Notes under the pieces: generated by a model
Databases searched by the model: none
Seen by the model: only the letters and a program-made list of their open reading frames with translations
What the model was told of the DNA's origin: nothing
Assembly (NCBI GenBank): GCA_030533445.1
Contig: CM060064.1
Coordinates: forward strand, 20,109,626-20,173,625
Length of the DNA: 64,000 nucleotides
Direction: 5' to 3'
Source of the DNA: Cyprinodon diabolis
Lineage: Eukaryota; Chordata; Actinopteri; Cyprinodontiformes; Cyprinodontidae
Shown: positions 59,401 through 61,499 of the stretch, piece after piece
Layout of the letters: every line of letters begins with the position of its first letter
How positions within the stretch are numbered: position 1 is the stretch's first letter
Translations under genes and position numbers: made by a program

Positions 59401-61499
59401 TATATATTTCTAGTTCTCTTGTTATTAATGTCATTTCCTTAACCTCTGCCCTTTATTTTGTCTCTTTGTTAAAGAATCTAAATTACATTCACAATGAAAA
59501 TTGCTATACAGACAAAAATATCTTACTTTACATTGACCTTCATTTGTTTTGGAGTAATGATTATGTAAGATGATGTTATTATTATGAATGACAGTACAAA
59601 ATACGCTCTGCTGTCTCTCTGCCTTTCATTCCTGTTCCTTACTCTGCTTGATGTCTTTGTCTTGCAGCTCCACTTGTTCACACACTTTCTTTGTCAATCC
59701 CTCGACTATAGAGCTCATAATGTTGAAGTCAGCCACATTGTAGACGTGACTGTGATGTGGCTCAGAGGCGATAGACCGCAGCTCATTCTCATCAGCATTC
59801 TTTACGCCTAGAAGAGAAAAGGACGTGATTGTTGGCACGGCAGAAACTGCAGAGGAAATATATATATATTTACAAGTCATATATATATTTTCATGTCCTT
59901 TAGAACAGAAGCCCCATAATGTTTTGGGGAAAAAAAGACGATTTAGAGGAGCAGAATAGAGTAGCTGTGATAGAATCAAATCTGTTCTCACCAATAGCAA
60001 ACAGCTCAACACCAGCTTTTCGCAAGCTCTCTGCTGGAGGTACAACGTCGTCCTGGGATTTTCCATCTGTGATGAGAATCCCAATCTTTGGCACACCTGC
60101 CCTTGAGCCAGACTCAGGCTTGAAACAGTTGTCCATAATGAAATTCAATGCAAGCCCTGGAAAGAGTGTTAAAGTGTTAAAAGAGGGGGAAGATAATGAA
60201 TACCCGTGAATAAAAACAAAGGTTTACAGGCAAGTGTCATTTTACAAAAAAGATCCTTTAGAGATAAACAAACATAGAAAGAGATAATATTGTGCGCATG
60301 TTTTTTCTTGTTGTGTGGACTCCTTGTGGGGCCCGATGCTAGGACATCATCATGTTTAGGAATAAGGTGTTAATTGAGTTTAGGTTGGTGTTAGGGTTAG
60401 GTATGAACCCATAATGATTAGAGTTAGAGTGATGGTCATGGTTAAGCTGTAGAAATTAATGGAATTCAACGGAAAGGCCCCGCAAAGTTAGAGAGACTAG
60501 GTTTGTGTGTGTGTGTGTGCAAAAGTGAAAATGGAACATTATATATTATTTTTTGAGAAACAGAACAGAAGGGCACTTGAAAGCAGGTGCAAGCATCATT
60601 CCAGTTCCCATACACCACCTGTGAGAGTGTTCCCTCCTTTATATGGCAAGTTTTTAACTGCATCGATGACAGCGTCTTTTGAAGAGTAAGTATTTAGATG
60701 CCATTCTATCCTGGGATCACCACTGTACTGTGCCAGACCTGGAAACAGACATACAGAGTGTATGTGTACTCATTCACTGATCTACAAGGCCCTCCACATT
60801 TATAACCAAACCTGGTAAAGAGATGTAAAAACTAGATTTAGTCATTTCAGCGAACGTTTAAATAACTGTAATAATACTTCTTATAGAAGCCCAGTTCAAT
60901 TATCCTCTCTTTAAAATAGTAAAGACAAAATTACCTGTCAATTACATTAATGGGAAAATTATCAGACTACAGTTATTTTATTTTTTAAATAACTTTAAAG
61001 TAGCTACTTTCTCAACTTAGAGCTGCCTATACAGTAGTTTCAACTGATCCTTTAAAAGCGACACTAGATTAAGACTCAAGTTTATCCTATCAACACATAG
61101 AGTAAGAACAGGAAGTTAGGGAAGAGAAATCTTCAGATCTCACTTAGTTATCTCCTATATTATACTGCTTTATTAAAGCAGGTATTTTCCAGAGATACCA
61201 GTTATGTTGTAGATGGTTTACATGACTACTATAATCTCATAAAAATAAAACATATAAAACATATTTCAGTTTATGGAATGAAATAACATTAATGATCAGG
61301 CAGCTTTCCAATTTGTTCAATAAAATAAATGGCTGGGACCCACCTATCCTGGTCTTATCAATGCCAATATCGAATGCATTGATCAGGTTTTCCAAAAACA
61401 TACGGACCAGCCTGAAGTTGATCCGGCCTATGCTCCACGAGCCGTCCACCAAGATCACAATATCTGCAATGGCCTCAGTGTGGCACACAAACTGGTCGG
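2333..61499 (-). CDS. col14a1: Collagen XIV alpha-1 chain, partial gene (26 internal exons)
   Basis: FACIT collagen, an extracellular-matrix protein that binds the surface of interstitial fibrils (family knowledge). Twenty-six exons with GT/AG sites join in one uninterrupted frame of 3,379 nt: 61344-61499, 60619-60738, 59992-60156, 59643-59807, 58565-58716, 57645-57774, 56550-56695, 56331-56460, 53859-53998, 48170-48296, 46760-46899, 42591-42723, 41972-42007, 39881-40023, 36402-36534, 32414-32536, 29773-29922, 25428-25544, 21234-21380, 20223-20297, 17176-17315, 13338-13461, 6238-6381, 2859-3023, 2679-2717, 2333-2471. The domains are VWA-1, FN3 x7, a Pro/Thr linker, VWA-2 and the start of TSPN. 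Both VWA domains keep the MIDAS motif DGSWSIG. COL12A1 has more VWA and FN3 modules, so col14a1 is the better fit. The N-terminus and the collagen triple-helix exons lie outside the window. Which teleost paralogue this is cannot be told. Confidence 0.93.
2525..2576 (+). repeat. (ATC)n microsatellite in a 207-bp intron
   Basis: About 17 trinucleotide units, one changed to GTC, within the short intron between the 39-nt microexon and the TSPN exon. The long methionine run read from it on the minus strand is an artefact of the repeat. Confidence 0.95.
2679..2717 (-). CDS. col14a1: col14a1 39-nt microexon: VWA-2/TSPN hinge
   Basis: Encodes [12 protein letters not shown] with split Thr and Gly codons at its ends, giving ATATCPSVLM on joining upstream and LAGFKMM on joining downstream. 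Acceptor ...CTTTCAG, donor GTAAGAAA, phase 1-1. Found because the flanking exons need this piece to reproduce the family's hinge. Confidence 0.9.
2859..3023 (-). CDS. col14a1: col14a1 exon: end of VWA-2
   Basis: Encodes [39 protein letters not shown] and ends FVCEAATA. Acceptor ...TTTTTTAG, donor GTGAGTAG. This is the most collagen XII/XIV-like stretch of the window. Confidence 0.95.
3615..5021 (+). mobile_element. Tc1-like DNA transposon with long inverted repeats, decayed
   Basis: The left arm (about 3626-3785) and right arm (about 4870-5019) are imperfect inverted repeats: both read ATCTGAAA or GTCTGAAA, then CATGTC, then CCAGAAATCATATAT..., GATACAGCTGCAAATAAGTAT and A-CACCTG. The right end abuts a TA at 5020-5021, the Tc1/mariner target; the left edge is uncertain by some 10 bp. 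The length (about 1.4 kb) and long arms fit Tc1 elements of the IR/DR type. Confidence 0.82.
3880..4870 (+). pseudogene. Tc1-like transposase pseudogene
   Basis: Broken reading frame between the inverted repeats. Recognisable pieces are an N-terminal helix-turn-helix region ([20 protein letters not shown]), a middle part around 4312-4524 with [20 protein letters not shown], and a C-terminal part at about 4680-4740 corresponding to [12 protein letters not shown]. Stops at 4084, 4252 and 4522 and frame changes make it non-coding. The cut-and-paste transposase identity rests on these family motifs. Confidence 0.82.
5116..5826 (+). mobile_element. Solo LTR (711 bp) with 5-bp target duplication
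   Basis: Starts TGTTGGGATC and ends CATCATGACA (TG...CA), flanked on both sides by CTAAC (5111-5115 and 5827-5831). It holds a TATA-like TTTATAA near 5229 and the polyadenylation signal AATAAA near 5751, placed as U3/R/U5 would require on the + strand. No internal gag/pol remains, so it is the product of LTR-LTR recombination. Whether the parent was Ty3/gypsy-like or a retrovirus-like element cannot be told. Confidence 0.88.
5832..6237. other. Intron sequence, nothing recognised
   Basis: Short intronic stretch between the solo LTR and the VWA-2 exon at 6238. Confidence 0.5.
6238..6381 (-). CDS. col14a1: col14a1 exon: VWA-2, third part
   Basis: Encodes [36 protein letters not shown] and ends SKEMQMEG. 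The LTDGRSQDD strand/loop is the VWA D-loop. Acceptor ...TTTTCTTAG, donor GTATGTGT. Confidence 0.94.
6382..10189. other. Long intron stretch, nothing recognised
   Basis: AT-rich intron of col14a1 with only small A/T runs, for example TATATATATATATATTTTTT near 9069. The open frames here (for example 6653-7009, 8261-8596) have no family resemblance, splice context or composition that would support coding. Confidence 0.5.
10190..10640 (+). pseudogene. Decayed Tc1-like transposase, 3' part
   Basis: Reads like the back half of a fish Tc1 transposase gene. GGCAGCATGATGCTGTG is followed by AGGGACAGGACAGCTTTGAG, and later AAAATCCAGACCTCAATTTG corresponds to the SPDLNPIE block. Frames are broken throughout. 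It differs from the 3.6-5.0 kb copy, so it is a separate, older family. Ends are not defined. Confidence 0.6.
10641..12315. other. Intron sequence, nothing firm
   Basis: AT-rich intron. A slightly GC-richer patch around 12060-12110 could be a repeat remnant, but no ends can be drawn. Confidence 0.45.
12319..12678. mobile_element. 360-bp MITE flanked by TAA (PIF/Harbinger-like)
   Basis: Ends are inverted repeats of about 34 bp: TGGCGCTGTCACATCTTGAC at the left and, reading inward from the right, TGGCGCTATCACACCTTGAC, both continuing to TTTAGCCAGC. The flanks are TAA at 12316-12318 and 12679-12681, a 3-bp duplication typical of PIF/Harbinger. A central hairpin GCATAACGC/GCGTTATGC lies at 12484-12507. 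No coding capacity. Confidence 0.82.
12682..13337. other. Intron sequence, nothing recognised
   Basis: Intron between the TAA-flanked MITE and the VWA-2 exon at 13338. Confidence 0.5.
13338..13461 (-). CDS. col14a1: col14a1 exon: VWA-2, second part
   Basis: Encodes [20 protein letters not shown] then [20 protein letters not shown]. Acceptor ...CTCCTCAG, donor GTCAGAGA. Starts in phase 0 and leaves in phase 1. Confidence 0.93.
13846..14540. mobile_element. 695-bp non-autonomous DNA transposon with internal minisatellite
   Basis: Both ends start TACGGAAGA-GATTAGG and continue as inverted repeats of about 110 bp through CTGATTTTT, ATAATATGAGAAAAAAGTCA and GAATTCTGACTTT. Direct flanks are GATTTC (13840-13845 and 14541-14546), a 6-bp target duplication. 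The left arm runs into a minisatellite (13923-14157). The unique core (about 14158-14405) has no recognised product. Superfamily uncertain; a 6-bp duplication would suit Dada-like elements, but this is only a guess. Confidence 0.85.
13923..14157. repeat. 20-bp minisatellite (CAGAATTCTGACTTTAATCT type)
   Basis: About 12 head-to-tail units of 20 bp centred on the palindrome AGAATTCT (many EcoRI sites). Within it, 13961-14040 is repeated exactly at 14041-14120, an 80-bp higher-order unit of four monomers. The same monomer recurs, inverted, at 14407-14462 in the right arm of the host element. Confidence 0.95.
14547..17175. other. Intron stretch, nothing recognised
   Basis: AT-rich intron with poly-T runs at about 16709-16736 and 17007-17022 and no gene-like segment. 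Confidence 0.5.
17176..17315 (-). CDS. col14a1: col14a1 exon: start of VWA-2 (MIDAS)
   Basis: Encodes [19 protein letters not shown], the second MIDAS, then the helix [16 protein letters not shown] and [11 protein letters not shown]. Acceptor ...TTTGTCCAG, donor GTTTGTCA. A (TA)30 microsatellite lies 67 bp upstream of the acceptor. Confidence 0.93.
17383..17442. repeat. (TA)30 microsatellite
   Basis: Sixty bases of perfect TA dinucleotide, 67 bp upstream (in gene sense) of the VWA-2 acceptor at 17316. It is likely to be highly variable in length and able to extrude as a cruciform. Confidence 0.97.
17443..18655. other. Intron stretch, nothing firm
   Basis: AT-rich intron. A tRNA-like patch at about 18236-18346 was considered and rejected as a gene. 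Confidence 0.45.
18660..19329. mobile_element. TTAA-flanked DNA transposon remnant, copy A (670 bp)
   Basis: Begins AGGTATAGAGGATGATC, ends AATCCTCCACAATACCT, and is flanked by TTAA (18656-18659 and 19330-19333), the target of piggyBac/Kolobok-type transposons. Its ends match the element at 55223-56160. It holds a short ORF (18870-19136) starting [16 protein letters not shown] and rich in Lys/Arg, perhaps the remnant of a first coding exon of an autonomous parent (inference). Confidence 0.72.
19334..20222. other. Intron sequence, nothing recognised
   Basis: AT-rich intron between the TTAA-flanked element and the linker exon. Confidence 0.5.
20223..20297 (-). CDS. col14a1: col14a1 exon: Pro/Thr-rich linker before VWA-2
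   Basis: A 75-nt exon encoding [20 protein letters not shown] then PAKE, a mucin-like hinge between the FN3 array and VWA-2. The acceptor is ...AATTTAG and the donor is GTACATTT. The joined codon gives Val, followed by CKEAKAD of VWA-2. Confidence 0.9.
20298..21233. other. Intron sequence, nothing recognised
   Basis: Intron separating the Pro/Thr linker exon from FN3 repeat 7. Confidence 0.5.
21234..21380 (-). CDS. col14a1: col14a1 exon: FN3 repeat 7, second half
   Basis: Encodes [35 protein letters not shown] and ends SITDMT. Acceptor ...CCTTCAG. I placed the donor at GTATGTAT because this restores the frame into the linker exon (TTA CCA, giving LPEP). Confidence 0.88.
22187..22565. mobile_element. 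Possible MITE with diverged terminal repeats
   Basis: The left end ACATTTTACAATAACCATCA and the inverted right end ACACTTGAAAATAATCATGA are similar, and the interior repeats the motif CCATGTTAGTTGA-CCCTAA (22315, 22376). No clean target duplication was seen. Confidence 0.35.
22566..24525. other. Intron stretch, nothing recognised
   Basis: AT-rich intron within FN3 repeat 7. No coding or repeat features with defined ends. Confidence 0.5.
24525..24720 (+). mobile_element. tRNA-derived SINE fragment
   Basis: GTTGCCGGTTTGAGCC near 24557 fits a tRNA B-box with its T-stem. It is followed by TCAGGCAAGTCCTCAGGCAA and an ACTTCACCTGCCTTGC body typical of fish tRNA-SINEs. The A-box is poorly preserved. 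Confidence 0.5.
25428..25544 (-). CDS. col14a1: col14a1 exon: FN3 repeat 7, first half
   Basis: Encodes [38 protein letters not shown]. The core Trp and YRL signature are kept. Acceptor ...CACTCCAG, donor GTAAGTAG, phase 1 to phase 1. Confidence 0.9.
25545..29772. other. Long intron, nothing recognised
   Basis: AT-rich intron between FN3 repeats 6 and 7. A fragment around 29338-29400 with AACACTTTATTACAA resembles the ends of the element at 22.2 kb, but no boundaries can be set. Confidence 0.45.
29773..29922 (-). CDS. col14a1: col14a1 exon: FN3 repeat 6, second half
   Basis: Encodes [20 protein letters not shown] then [19 protein letters not shown]. Acceptor ...TCTTTAG, donor GTAAGCAT, phase 1 at both ends. 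Confidence 0.92.
29923..31555. other. Intron stretch, nothing recognised
   Basis: AT-rich intron splitting FN3 repeat 6. No supported feature. Confidence 0.5.
31560..31790 (+). repeat. TTAGG-rich interspersed repeat, copy 1
   Basis: Holds several imperfect GGGTTAGG-type blocks, CATGGTTAGG, and GAAGTCAATGATAAGCCCCC. The same order of blocks recurs at about 60305-60520. This is a dispersed repeat, not a telomere array, because the blocks are not in tandem. Confidence 0.5.
32414..32536 (-). CDS. col14a1: col14a1 exon: FN3 repeat 6, first half
   Basis: Encodes [40 protein letters not shown]. Acceptor ...TTTGGTAG, donor GTATACAT. Unlike FN3 repeats 1-5 it leaves in phase 1, completing an Asp codon with the next exon. 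Confidence 0.92.
32537..34704. other. Intron stretch, nothing recognised
   Basis: AT-rich intron between FN3 repeats 5 and 6. A purine run lies at about 33697-33725. Confidence 0.5.
34705..35461 (-). repeat. Unclassified ~0.75-kb interspersed repeat, copy 2 (inverted)
   Basis: The reverse complement aligns with 926-1633 from GGAGCCTAGGCGG to TTTTTCAGATTGAA. It retains the module around 35085-35150 (on the minus strand GAGCCTGGTTCTGCCAGAGG then TTTTCCTCTCCACTGTCGC) that also occurs in the L2 3' UTR at 53193-53260. A C24 tract interrupts it at 34854-34877. Confidence 0.82.
34854..34877 (+). repeat. C24 homopolymer
   Basis: Twenty-four cytosines. At the equivalent place copy 1 of the host repeat has only seven G on its own strand, so the tract has expanded or was miscounted in assembly. 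Confidence 0.9.
35462..36401. other. Intron sequence, nothing recognised
   Basis: Intron next to the FN3 repeat 5 second-half exon, with a short imperfect ATC-rich patch at about 36286-36320. Confidence 0.5.
36402..36534 (-). CDS. col14a1: col14a1 exon: FN3 repeat 5, second half
   Basis: Encodes [20 protein letters not shown] then [16 protein letters not shown] chose the acceptor TAATAG at 36535 because the nearby alternative AG (after ATCTC) breaks the phase-0 frame. Donor GTAAGCCT. Confidence 0.9.
36535..38180. other. Intron stretch, nothing recognised
   Basis: AT-rich intron splitting FN3 repeat 5. No supported feature before the TTAA-flanked element. Confidence 0.5.
38185..38692. mobile_element. 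TTAA-flanked 508-bp transposon remnant (piggyBac-like)
   Basis: Flanked by TTAA at 38181-38184 and 38693-38696. It begins CCTCTTAAAACCCACC and ends GTGAAGAGG, so the termini are inverted (CCTCTT/AAGAGG). Just inside the left end is the hairpin GGGTCGC-AGG-CGACCC. No coding capacity seen. The piggyBac assignment rests on the TTAA and CC...GG ends. Confidence 0.68.
38697..39880. other. Intron sequence, nothing recognised
   Basis: Intron between the TTAA-flanked element and the FN3 repeat 5 first-half exon. The GC-rich patch at 39230-39560 has no identified content. Confidence 0.45.
39881..40023 (-). CDS. col14a1: col14a1 exon: FN3 repeat 5, first half
   Basis: Encodes [38 protein letters not shown] and ends QGEES. 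Acceptor ...ATATCACAG, donor GTAAGTCA, phase 0 exit. Confidence 0.92.
40024..41720. other. Intron stretch, nothing recognised
   Basis: AT-rich intron between the FN3 repeat 5 exon and the microexon. Confidence 0.5.
41725..41890 (-). mobile_element. tRNA-derived SINE
   Basis: On the minus strand it starts GGAGTGACAGCCTAGTGGTT then AGCGCATTGCGCTTGGA, a good A-box region (AGTGGTTAGCGC). It continues through a body with GCACAATGGCAGCCCACTGC to a GTACATTTTG tail typical of fish tRNA-SINEs. The B-box side is degraded. Confidence 0.72.
41972..42007 (-). CDS. col14a1: col14a1 36-nt microexon: Thr-rich linker
   Basis: Twelve codons' worth of sequence between FN3 repeats 4 and 5, encoding [11 protein letters not shown] with split codons at both ends. 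Acceptor ...TCTCCAG, donor GTAGGAGT. It is symmetrical in phase (1-1), so skipping would keep the frame. A Thr/Pro-rich stretch of this kind is a likely O-glycosylated hinge (inference). Confidence 0.82.
42184..42465. mobile_element. 282-bp hAT MITE with 8-bp target duplication
   Basis: Direct flanks ATAACAGC at 42176-42183 and 42466-42473 are identical. The termini are CAGTG...CACTG (left CAGTGATAGCAGTAAC; right, inverted, CAGTGTTGGGCAAGTTAC). The body is a run of AGTAACT/AGTTACT motifs typical of fish hAT MITEs. No coding capacity. Confidence 0.9.
42591..42723 (-). CDS. col14a1: col14a1 exon: FN3 repeat 4, second half
   Basis: Encodes [20 protein letters not shown] then [16 protein letters not shown]. 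Acceptor ...CTTAAG, donor GTAAGTGT. It contains an RGD tripeptide in the D-E region. Whether this is exposed or used as an integrin site cannot be judged from sequence. Confidence 0.92.
43330..44100 (+). mobile_element. DNA-transposon-like repeat carrying a THAP-like ORF
   Basis: AAGGGGTCATAGAATGC starts a repeat-like, GC-richer block that leads into the 43702-44097 ORF. Its right end is replaced by a LINE tail. Several DNA transposon families in fish (P-like, ISL2EU-like) carry THAP domains, but the family cannot be fixed without a search. Confidence 0.5.
43702..44097 (+). pseudogene. THAP-like zinc-finger ORF, C-terminally replaced
   Basis: 131 codons. The N-terminus has the C2CH layout of a THAP DNA-binding domain: CSVPGC, then [11 protein letters not shown], then FICSKHF. 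The remainder (from about residue 65) has no family resemblance and the frame stops just before a LINE fragment. THAP domains bind DNA in many transposases and in their domesticated descendants. Here it is probably the leading exon of a dead transposase. No host splice context links it to col14a1, and it lies antisense to that gene. Confidence 0.6.
44352..44392. repeat. Perfect fold-back palindrome, 19-bp arms
   Basis: ATGGAGAAGCAGCATTTAG, a 3-base spacer TTC, and the exact reverse complement. Confidence 0.98.
44505..44546. repeat. Perfect fold-back palindrome, 18-bp arms
   Basis: GTTAACTGAGGTATGACT, a 6-base spacer AGTTCA, and the exact reverse complement. It lies 112 bp beyond the first palindrome. 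Confidence 0.98.
44701..46200. other. Intron sequence, nothing recognised
   Basis: AT-rich intron splitting FN3 repeat 4, without a defined element. Confidence 0.45.
46281..46660. repeat. Imperfect giant inverted repeat, AAAT/ATTT-rich
   Basis: The left half (46281-46430) is A-rich with AAATAAATA units, GTATAGAAATAAATAAATAC and ATATAAAAATGT. The right half (46500-46660) is the T-rich counterpart with TTTATTTATTTATTT and TTTTTATATTTTTATATT. The long tyrosine/phenylalanine-rich frames here follow from this composition. Confidence 0.7.
46760..46899 (-). CDS. col14a1: col14a1 exon: FN3 repeat 4, first half
   Basis: Encodes [36 protein letters not shown] and ends DTREV across the junction. Acceptor ...ATTTCAG, donor GTTAGTAT, phase 0 exit. 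Confidence 0.92.
46900..48169. other. Intron sequence, nothing recognised
   Basis: Intron between FN3 repeats 3 and 4. No repeats with clear ends. Confidence 0.5.
48170..48296 (-). CDS. col14a1: col14a1 exon: FN3 repeat 3, second half
   Basis: Encodes [20 protein letters not shown] then [16 protein letters not shown]. Acceptor ...TTTGTGCAG, donor GTAAGAAA. It begins in phase 0, matching the exon at 53859, so the long intron with its transposon load must be spliced out whole. Confidence 0.92.
48497..48565 (+). mobile_element. Left end of a hAT-like repeat, split by the L2
   Basis: CAGTGTTGTTTTAGTCAATG followed by GATGACAAAATAAATTCG resembles the end of a common fish hAT-like repeat. The matching inner sequence (GACTAATAGTTTTCGTCCTG) lies across the L2 at about 53733-53760. 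The right terminus was not found, so this is a partial element. Confidence 0.5.
48835..49698 (+). CDS. L2 ORF1: zinc-motif/coiled-coil/SGNH esterase-like protein
   Basis: Intact 287-codon frame. Residues 22-25 and 41-44 are two CxxC pairs (CSLC, CNKC), followed by a short coiled coil (about 48-66) with [15 protein letters not shown]. From about residue 127 it is an SGNH-hydrolase-like domain: VIGSSIV (Ser131/132), HAGGNDTRL (Asn181), and DGIHPT (Asp262, His265) as the expected Ser-Asn-Asp/His set. Such esterase-type ORF1 proteins occur in CR1/L2-group LINEs and are thought to bind RNA and membranes during retrotransposition. The start is the ATG of [10 protein letters not shown], the first in frame. 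Confidence 0.88.
   Translation: MASLSPSLDSFPTLPSSSPLSCSLCQMFSYSSASFSDNGMCNKCSIFVALEARVSELESRLQAVEHPGVKVGPPRSCPPKVPEQPGDWVTVRRKRSRVSLPTGHHQPVHVSNRFSPLSDTPTEKPTLVIGSSIVRNVALETPGTIVKCLPGARTGDIKSYLKLLAKDKVKYSKIVIHAGGNDTRLRRSEVTKISVASVCKFAKKMSDSVIFSGPLRDLTSDDMFSHMSSFNRWLSRWCPENNVGYINNWQSLWGKPGLIRRDGIHPTLDGAALLSRNLATFISPPKP
49902..50753 (+). pseudogene. L2 ORF2, apurinic-like endonuclease part (truncated start)
   Basis: Encodes the endonuclease that nicks target [21 protein letters not shown] near 50283 and [10 protein letters not shown] near 50478 are the expected catalytic blocks. The upstream frame (ending KVKVC, stop at 49906) does not join it. Comparison with the family suggests a small internal deletion at the join, removing the NVRSL-like stretch. 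It ends at a TAA at 50751 and must shift frame to reach the RT part. Confidence 0.87.
50758..52650 (+). pseudogene. L2 ORF2, reverse transcriptase part
   Basis: Open from [11 protein letters not shown] (before the ATG at 50797). RT blocks in order: [63 protein letters not shown] and the catalytic YADD at 51883-51894, followed by the thumb-like [12 protein letters not shown]. The frame ends early at 52648. The normal C-terminal block ([19 protein letters not shown]) follows at once in another frame (about 52650-52710). Reverse transcriptase of an L2-group LINE; inactive as a single polyprotein because of the frame breaks. Confidence 0.9.
52651..53427 (+). other. L2 3' UTR and tail
   Basis: Non-coding end of the LINE. 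Contains the conserved module GAGCCTGATTCTGCTGGAGG, TTTCTTCCTGTTAAAAGGGA and GTTTTTCCTCTCCACTGTTG (53193-53255), related to the module at about 35085-35150. It then has the terminal GTGCCTTGAGATGAC and TATATAAATAAACTGAATTG repeats. Confidence 0.85.
53428..53790 (+). mobile_element. Possible right part of the hAT-like repeat split by the L2
   Basis: GC-richer than its surroundings up to about 53690, then GGACTAAAAATATCACATAT and AACTAAGACTAATAGTTTTC, wording typical of the fish hAT-like repeat whose left end is at 48497. The outer terminus is not identifiable. Confidence 0.45.
53859..53998 (-). CDS. col14a1: col14a1 exon: FN3 repeat 3, first half
   Basis: Encodes [35 protein letters not shown] and ends ITKE. 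Acceptor ...TTATCAG, donor GTGTGTGT, phase 0 exit. The intron that follows (to 48296) holds the L2 LINE. Confidence 0.92.
54316..54390. repeat. Degenerate ~20-bp tandem repeat (GAAACTGAAAAA type)
   Basis: Three to four imperfect copies of AACTGAAAAATAA..TTTGA in an A-rich intron stretch. Confidence 0.55.
54391..55218. other. Intron sequence, nothing recognised
   Basis: AT-rich intron between FN3 repeats 2 and 3, upstream of the TTAA-type element. Confidence 0.5.
55223..56160. mobile_element. TTAA-type DNA transposon remnant, copy B, interrupted
   Basis: Begins AGGTACAGAGGAAGTTATTC after TTAA (55219-55222) and ends ATCCTCTACTACACCT before TTAT, a decayed TTAA. Shares ends and the inner wording GGTGGATCATC, AAATAAGTGGTCCTCCTAA and GTCAATCAT with copy A at 18660-19329. 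Interrupted by the 547-bp element at 55575-56121. Confidence 0.75.
55575..56121 (-). mobile_element. 547-bp element nested in the TTAA-type transposon, 9-bp TSD
   Basis: Flanked by identical GGTCTTTTC (55566-55574 and 56122-56130). The ends are diverged inverted repeats: TAGCCCGAAATAGTCCTACT and, from the right, AAGCCATTCCATTCCGAACT. It is GC-richer than the host intron. On the minus strand a short ATGGCTGTCGCTGGAGAG frame is followed directly by GGTGAGTAG, a consensus splice donor, suggesting a retained first coding exon of the parent element. A 9-bp duplication fits Mutator-like elements, and 8 bp fits hAT. Confidence 0.78.
56331..56460 (-). CDS. col14a1: col14a1 exon: FN3 repeat 2, second half
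   Basis: Encodes [20 protein letters not shown] then [16 protein letters not shown], a textbook FN3 E-F-G half. Only 89 bp of intron separates it from the first half. Donor GTGGGTAA. Confidence 0.93.
56550..56695 (-). CDS. col14a1: col14a1 exon: FN3 repeat 2, first half
   Basis: Encodes [20 protein letters not shown], the core W and [15 protein letters not shown]3 strands A to C'. The acceptor follows TGTGTGCAG, the donor is GTAAGACA, and it leaves in phase 0. Confidence 0.93.
56696..57644. other. Intron sequence, nothing recognised
   Basis: Intron between FN3 repeats 1 and 2. Confidence 0.5.
57645..57774 (-). CDS. col14a1: col14a1 exon: FN3 repeat 1, second half
   Basis: Encodes [20 protein letters not shown] then [12 protein letters not shown]: the L..L.P/S.TEY...V.A.Y signature of FN3 strands E to F. 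Donor GTAAGTTC. It leaves in phase 1, as do all the FN3 domain borders here. Confidence 0.93.
57775..58564. other. Intron sequence with a short CAA tract
   Basis: Intron splitting FN3 repeat 1. An ACAACAACAACAA run lies at about 58329-58344; nothing else is recognised. Confidence 0.5.
58565..58716 (-). CDS. col14a1: col14a1 exon: FN3 repeat 1 (after VWA-1), first half
   Basis: Encodes [20 protein letters not shown] and the following strand [17 protein letters not shown]3 strands A to C' with the conserved Trp and the YRV-Y signature. Acceptor ...TGTGTCCAG, donor GTAAATGC. It leaves in phase 0. Confidence 0.93.
58717..59642. other. Intron between VWA-1 and FN3 repeat 1, possible repeat patch
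   Basis: A GC-richer patch (about 58880-59080) stands out from the AT-rich intron and may be a repeat remnant, but ends are not visible. Confidence 0.4.
59643..59807 (-). CDS. col14a1: col14a1 exon: end of VWA-1
   Basis: Encodes [18 protein letters not shown], the VWA beta-5/alpha-6 region, and the closing helix with a cysteine ([11 protein letters not shown]). Acceptor ...TCTTCTAG, donor GTAAGGAA. The final A joins the next exon to give KFTPQ, the hinge into the FN3 array. Confidence 0.92.
59992..60156 (-). CDS. col14a1: col14a1 exon: VWA-1, third part
   Basis: Encodes [11 protein letters not shown], then [17 protein letters not shown] and KSQDD, the VWA beta-4 strand with its MIDAS-loop aspartate, ending ELFAIG. 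Acceptor ...CTTTCCAG, donor GTGAGAAC, phase 1 at both ends. Confidence 0.93.
60305..60520 (+). repeat. TTAGG-rich interspersed repeat, copy 2, ending in (GT)n
   Basis: Same block order as 31560-31790: GTTAGGGTTAGG, GGTCATGGTTAAG, then AATTAATGGAATTCAACGGA and AAGGCCCC, ending in GTGTGTGTGTGTGTG. Lies in the VWA-1 intron. Confidence 0.55.
60619..60738 (-). CDS. col14a1: col14a1 exon: VWA-1, second part
   Basis: Encodes [19 protein letters not shown] and then a helix ending [11 protein letters not shown], the typical second VWA strand and the KGGNT turn before the next helix. Acceptor ...TTTCCAG, donor GTGGTGTA, phase 1 to phase 1. The KGGNT turn is also present in the matching exon of VWA-2. 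Confidence 0.92.
60739..61343. other. Intron sequence, nothing recognised
   Basis: Intron between the first two VWA-1 exons. Confidence 0.5.
61344..61499 (-). CDS. col14a1: col14a1 exon: start of VWA-1 (MIDAS)
   Basis: First exon of the gene visible in the window. It starts VWA-1 with [10 protein letters not shown] followed by the beta-1 strand and MIDAS motif [12 protein letters not shown], then the alpha-1 helix, ending DKTRIG. The acceptor is a pyrimidine-rich ...TTTTAG and the donor is GTGGGTCC. It enters and leaves in phase 1. The partner exon upstream lies beyond 64000. Confidence 0.92.

Noticed and set aside
59626..60096. 156-codon minus-strand frame as one exon
   Set aside because: It merges a true VWA-1 exon (59643-59807) with intron. 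Splice sites and the neighbouring exon's frame show the exon starts at 59807.
2333..61499. Collagen XII (col12a1) as an alternative identity
   Set aside because: Collagen XII long form has four VWA domains with longer FN3 runs. The VWA-7xFN3-VWA-TSPN order and the hinge wording fit collagen XIV better.
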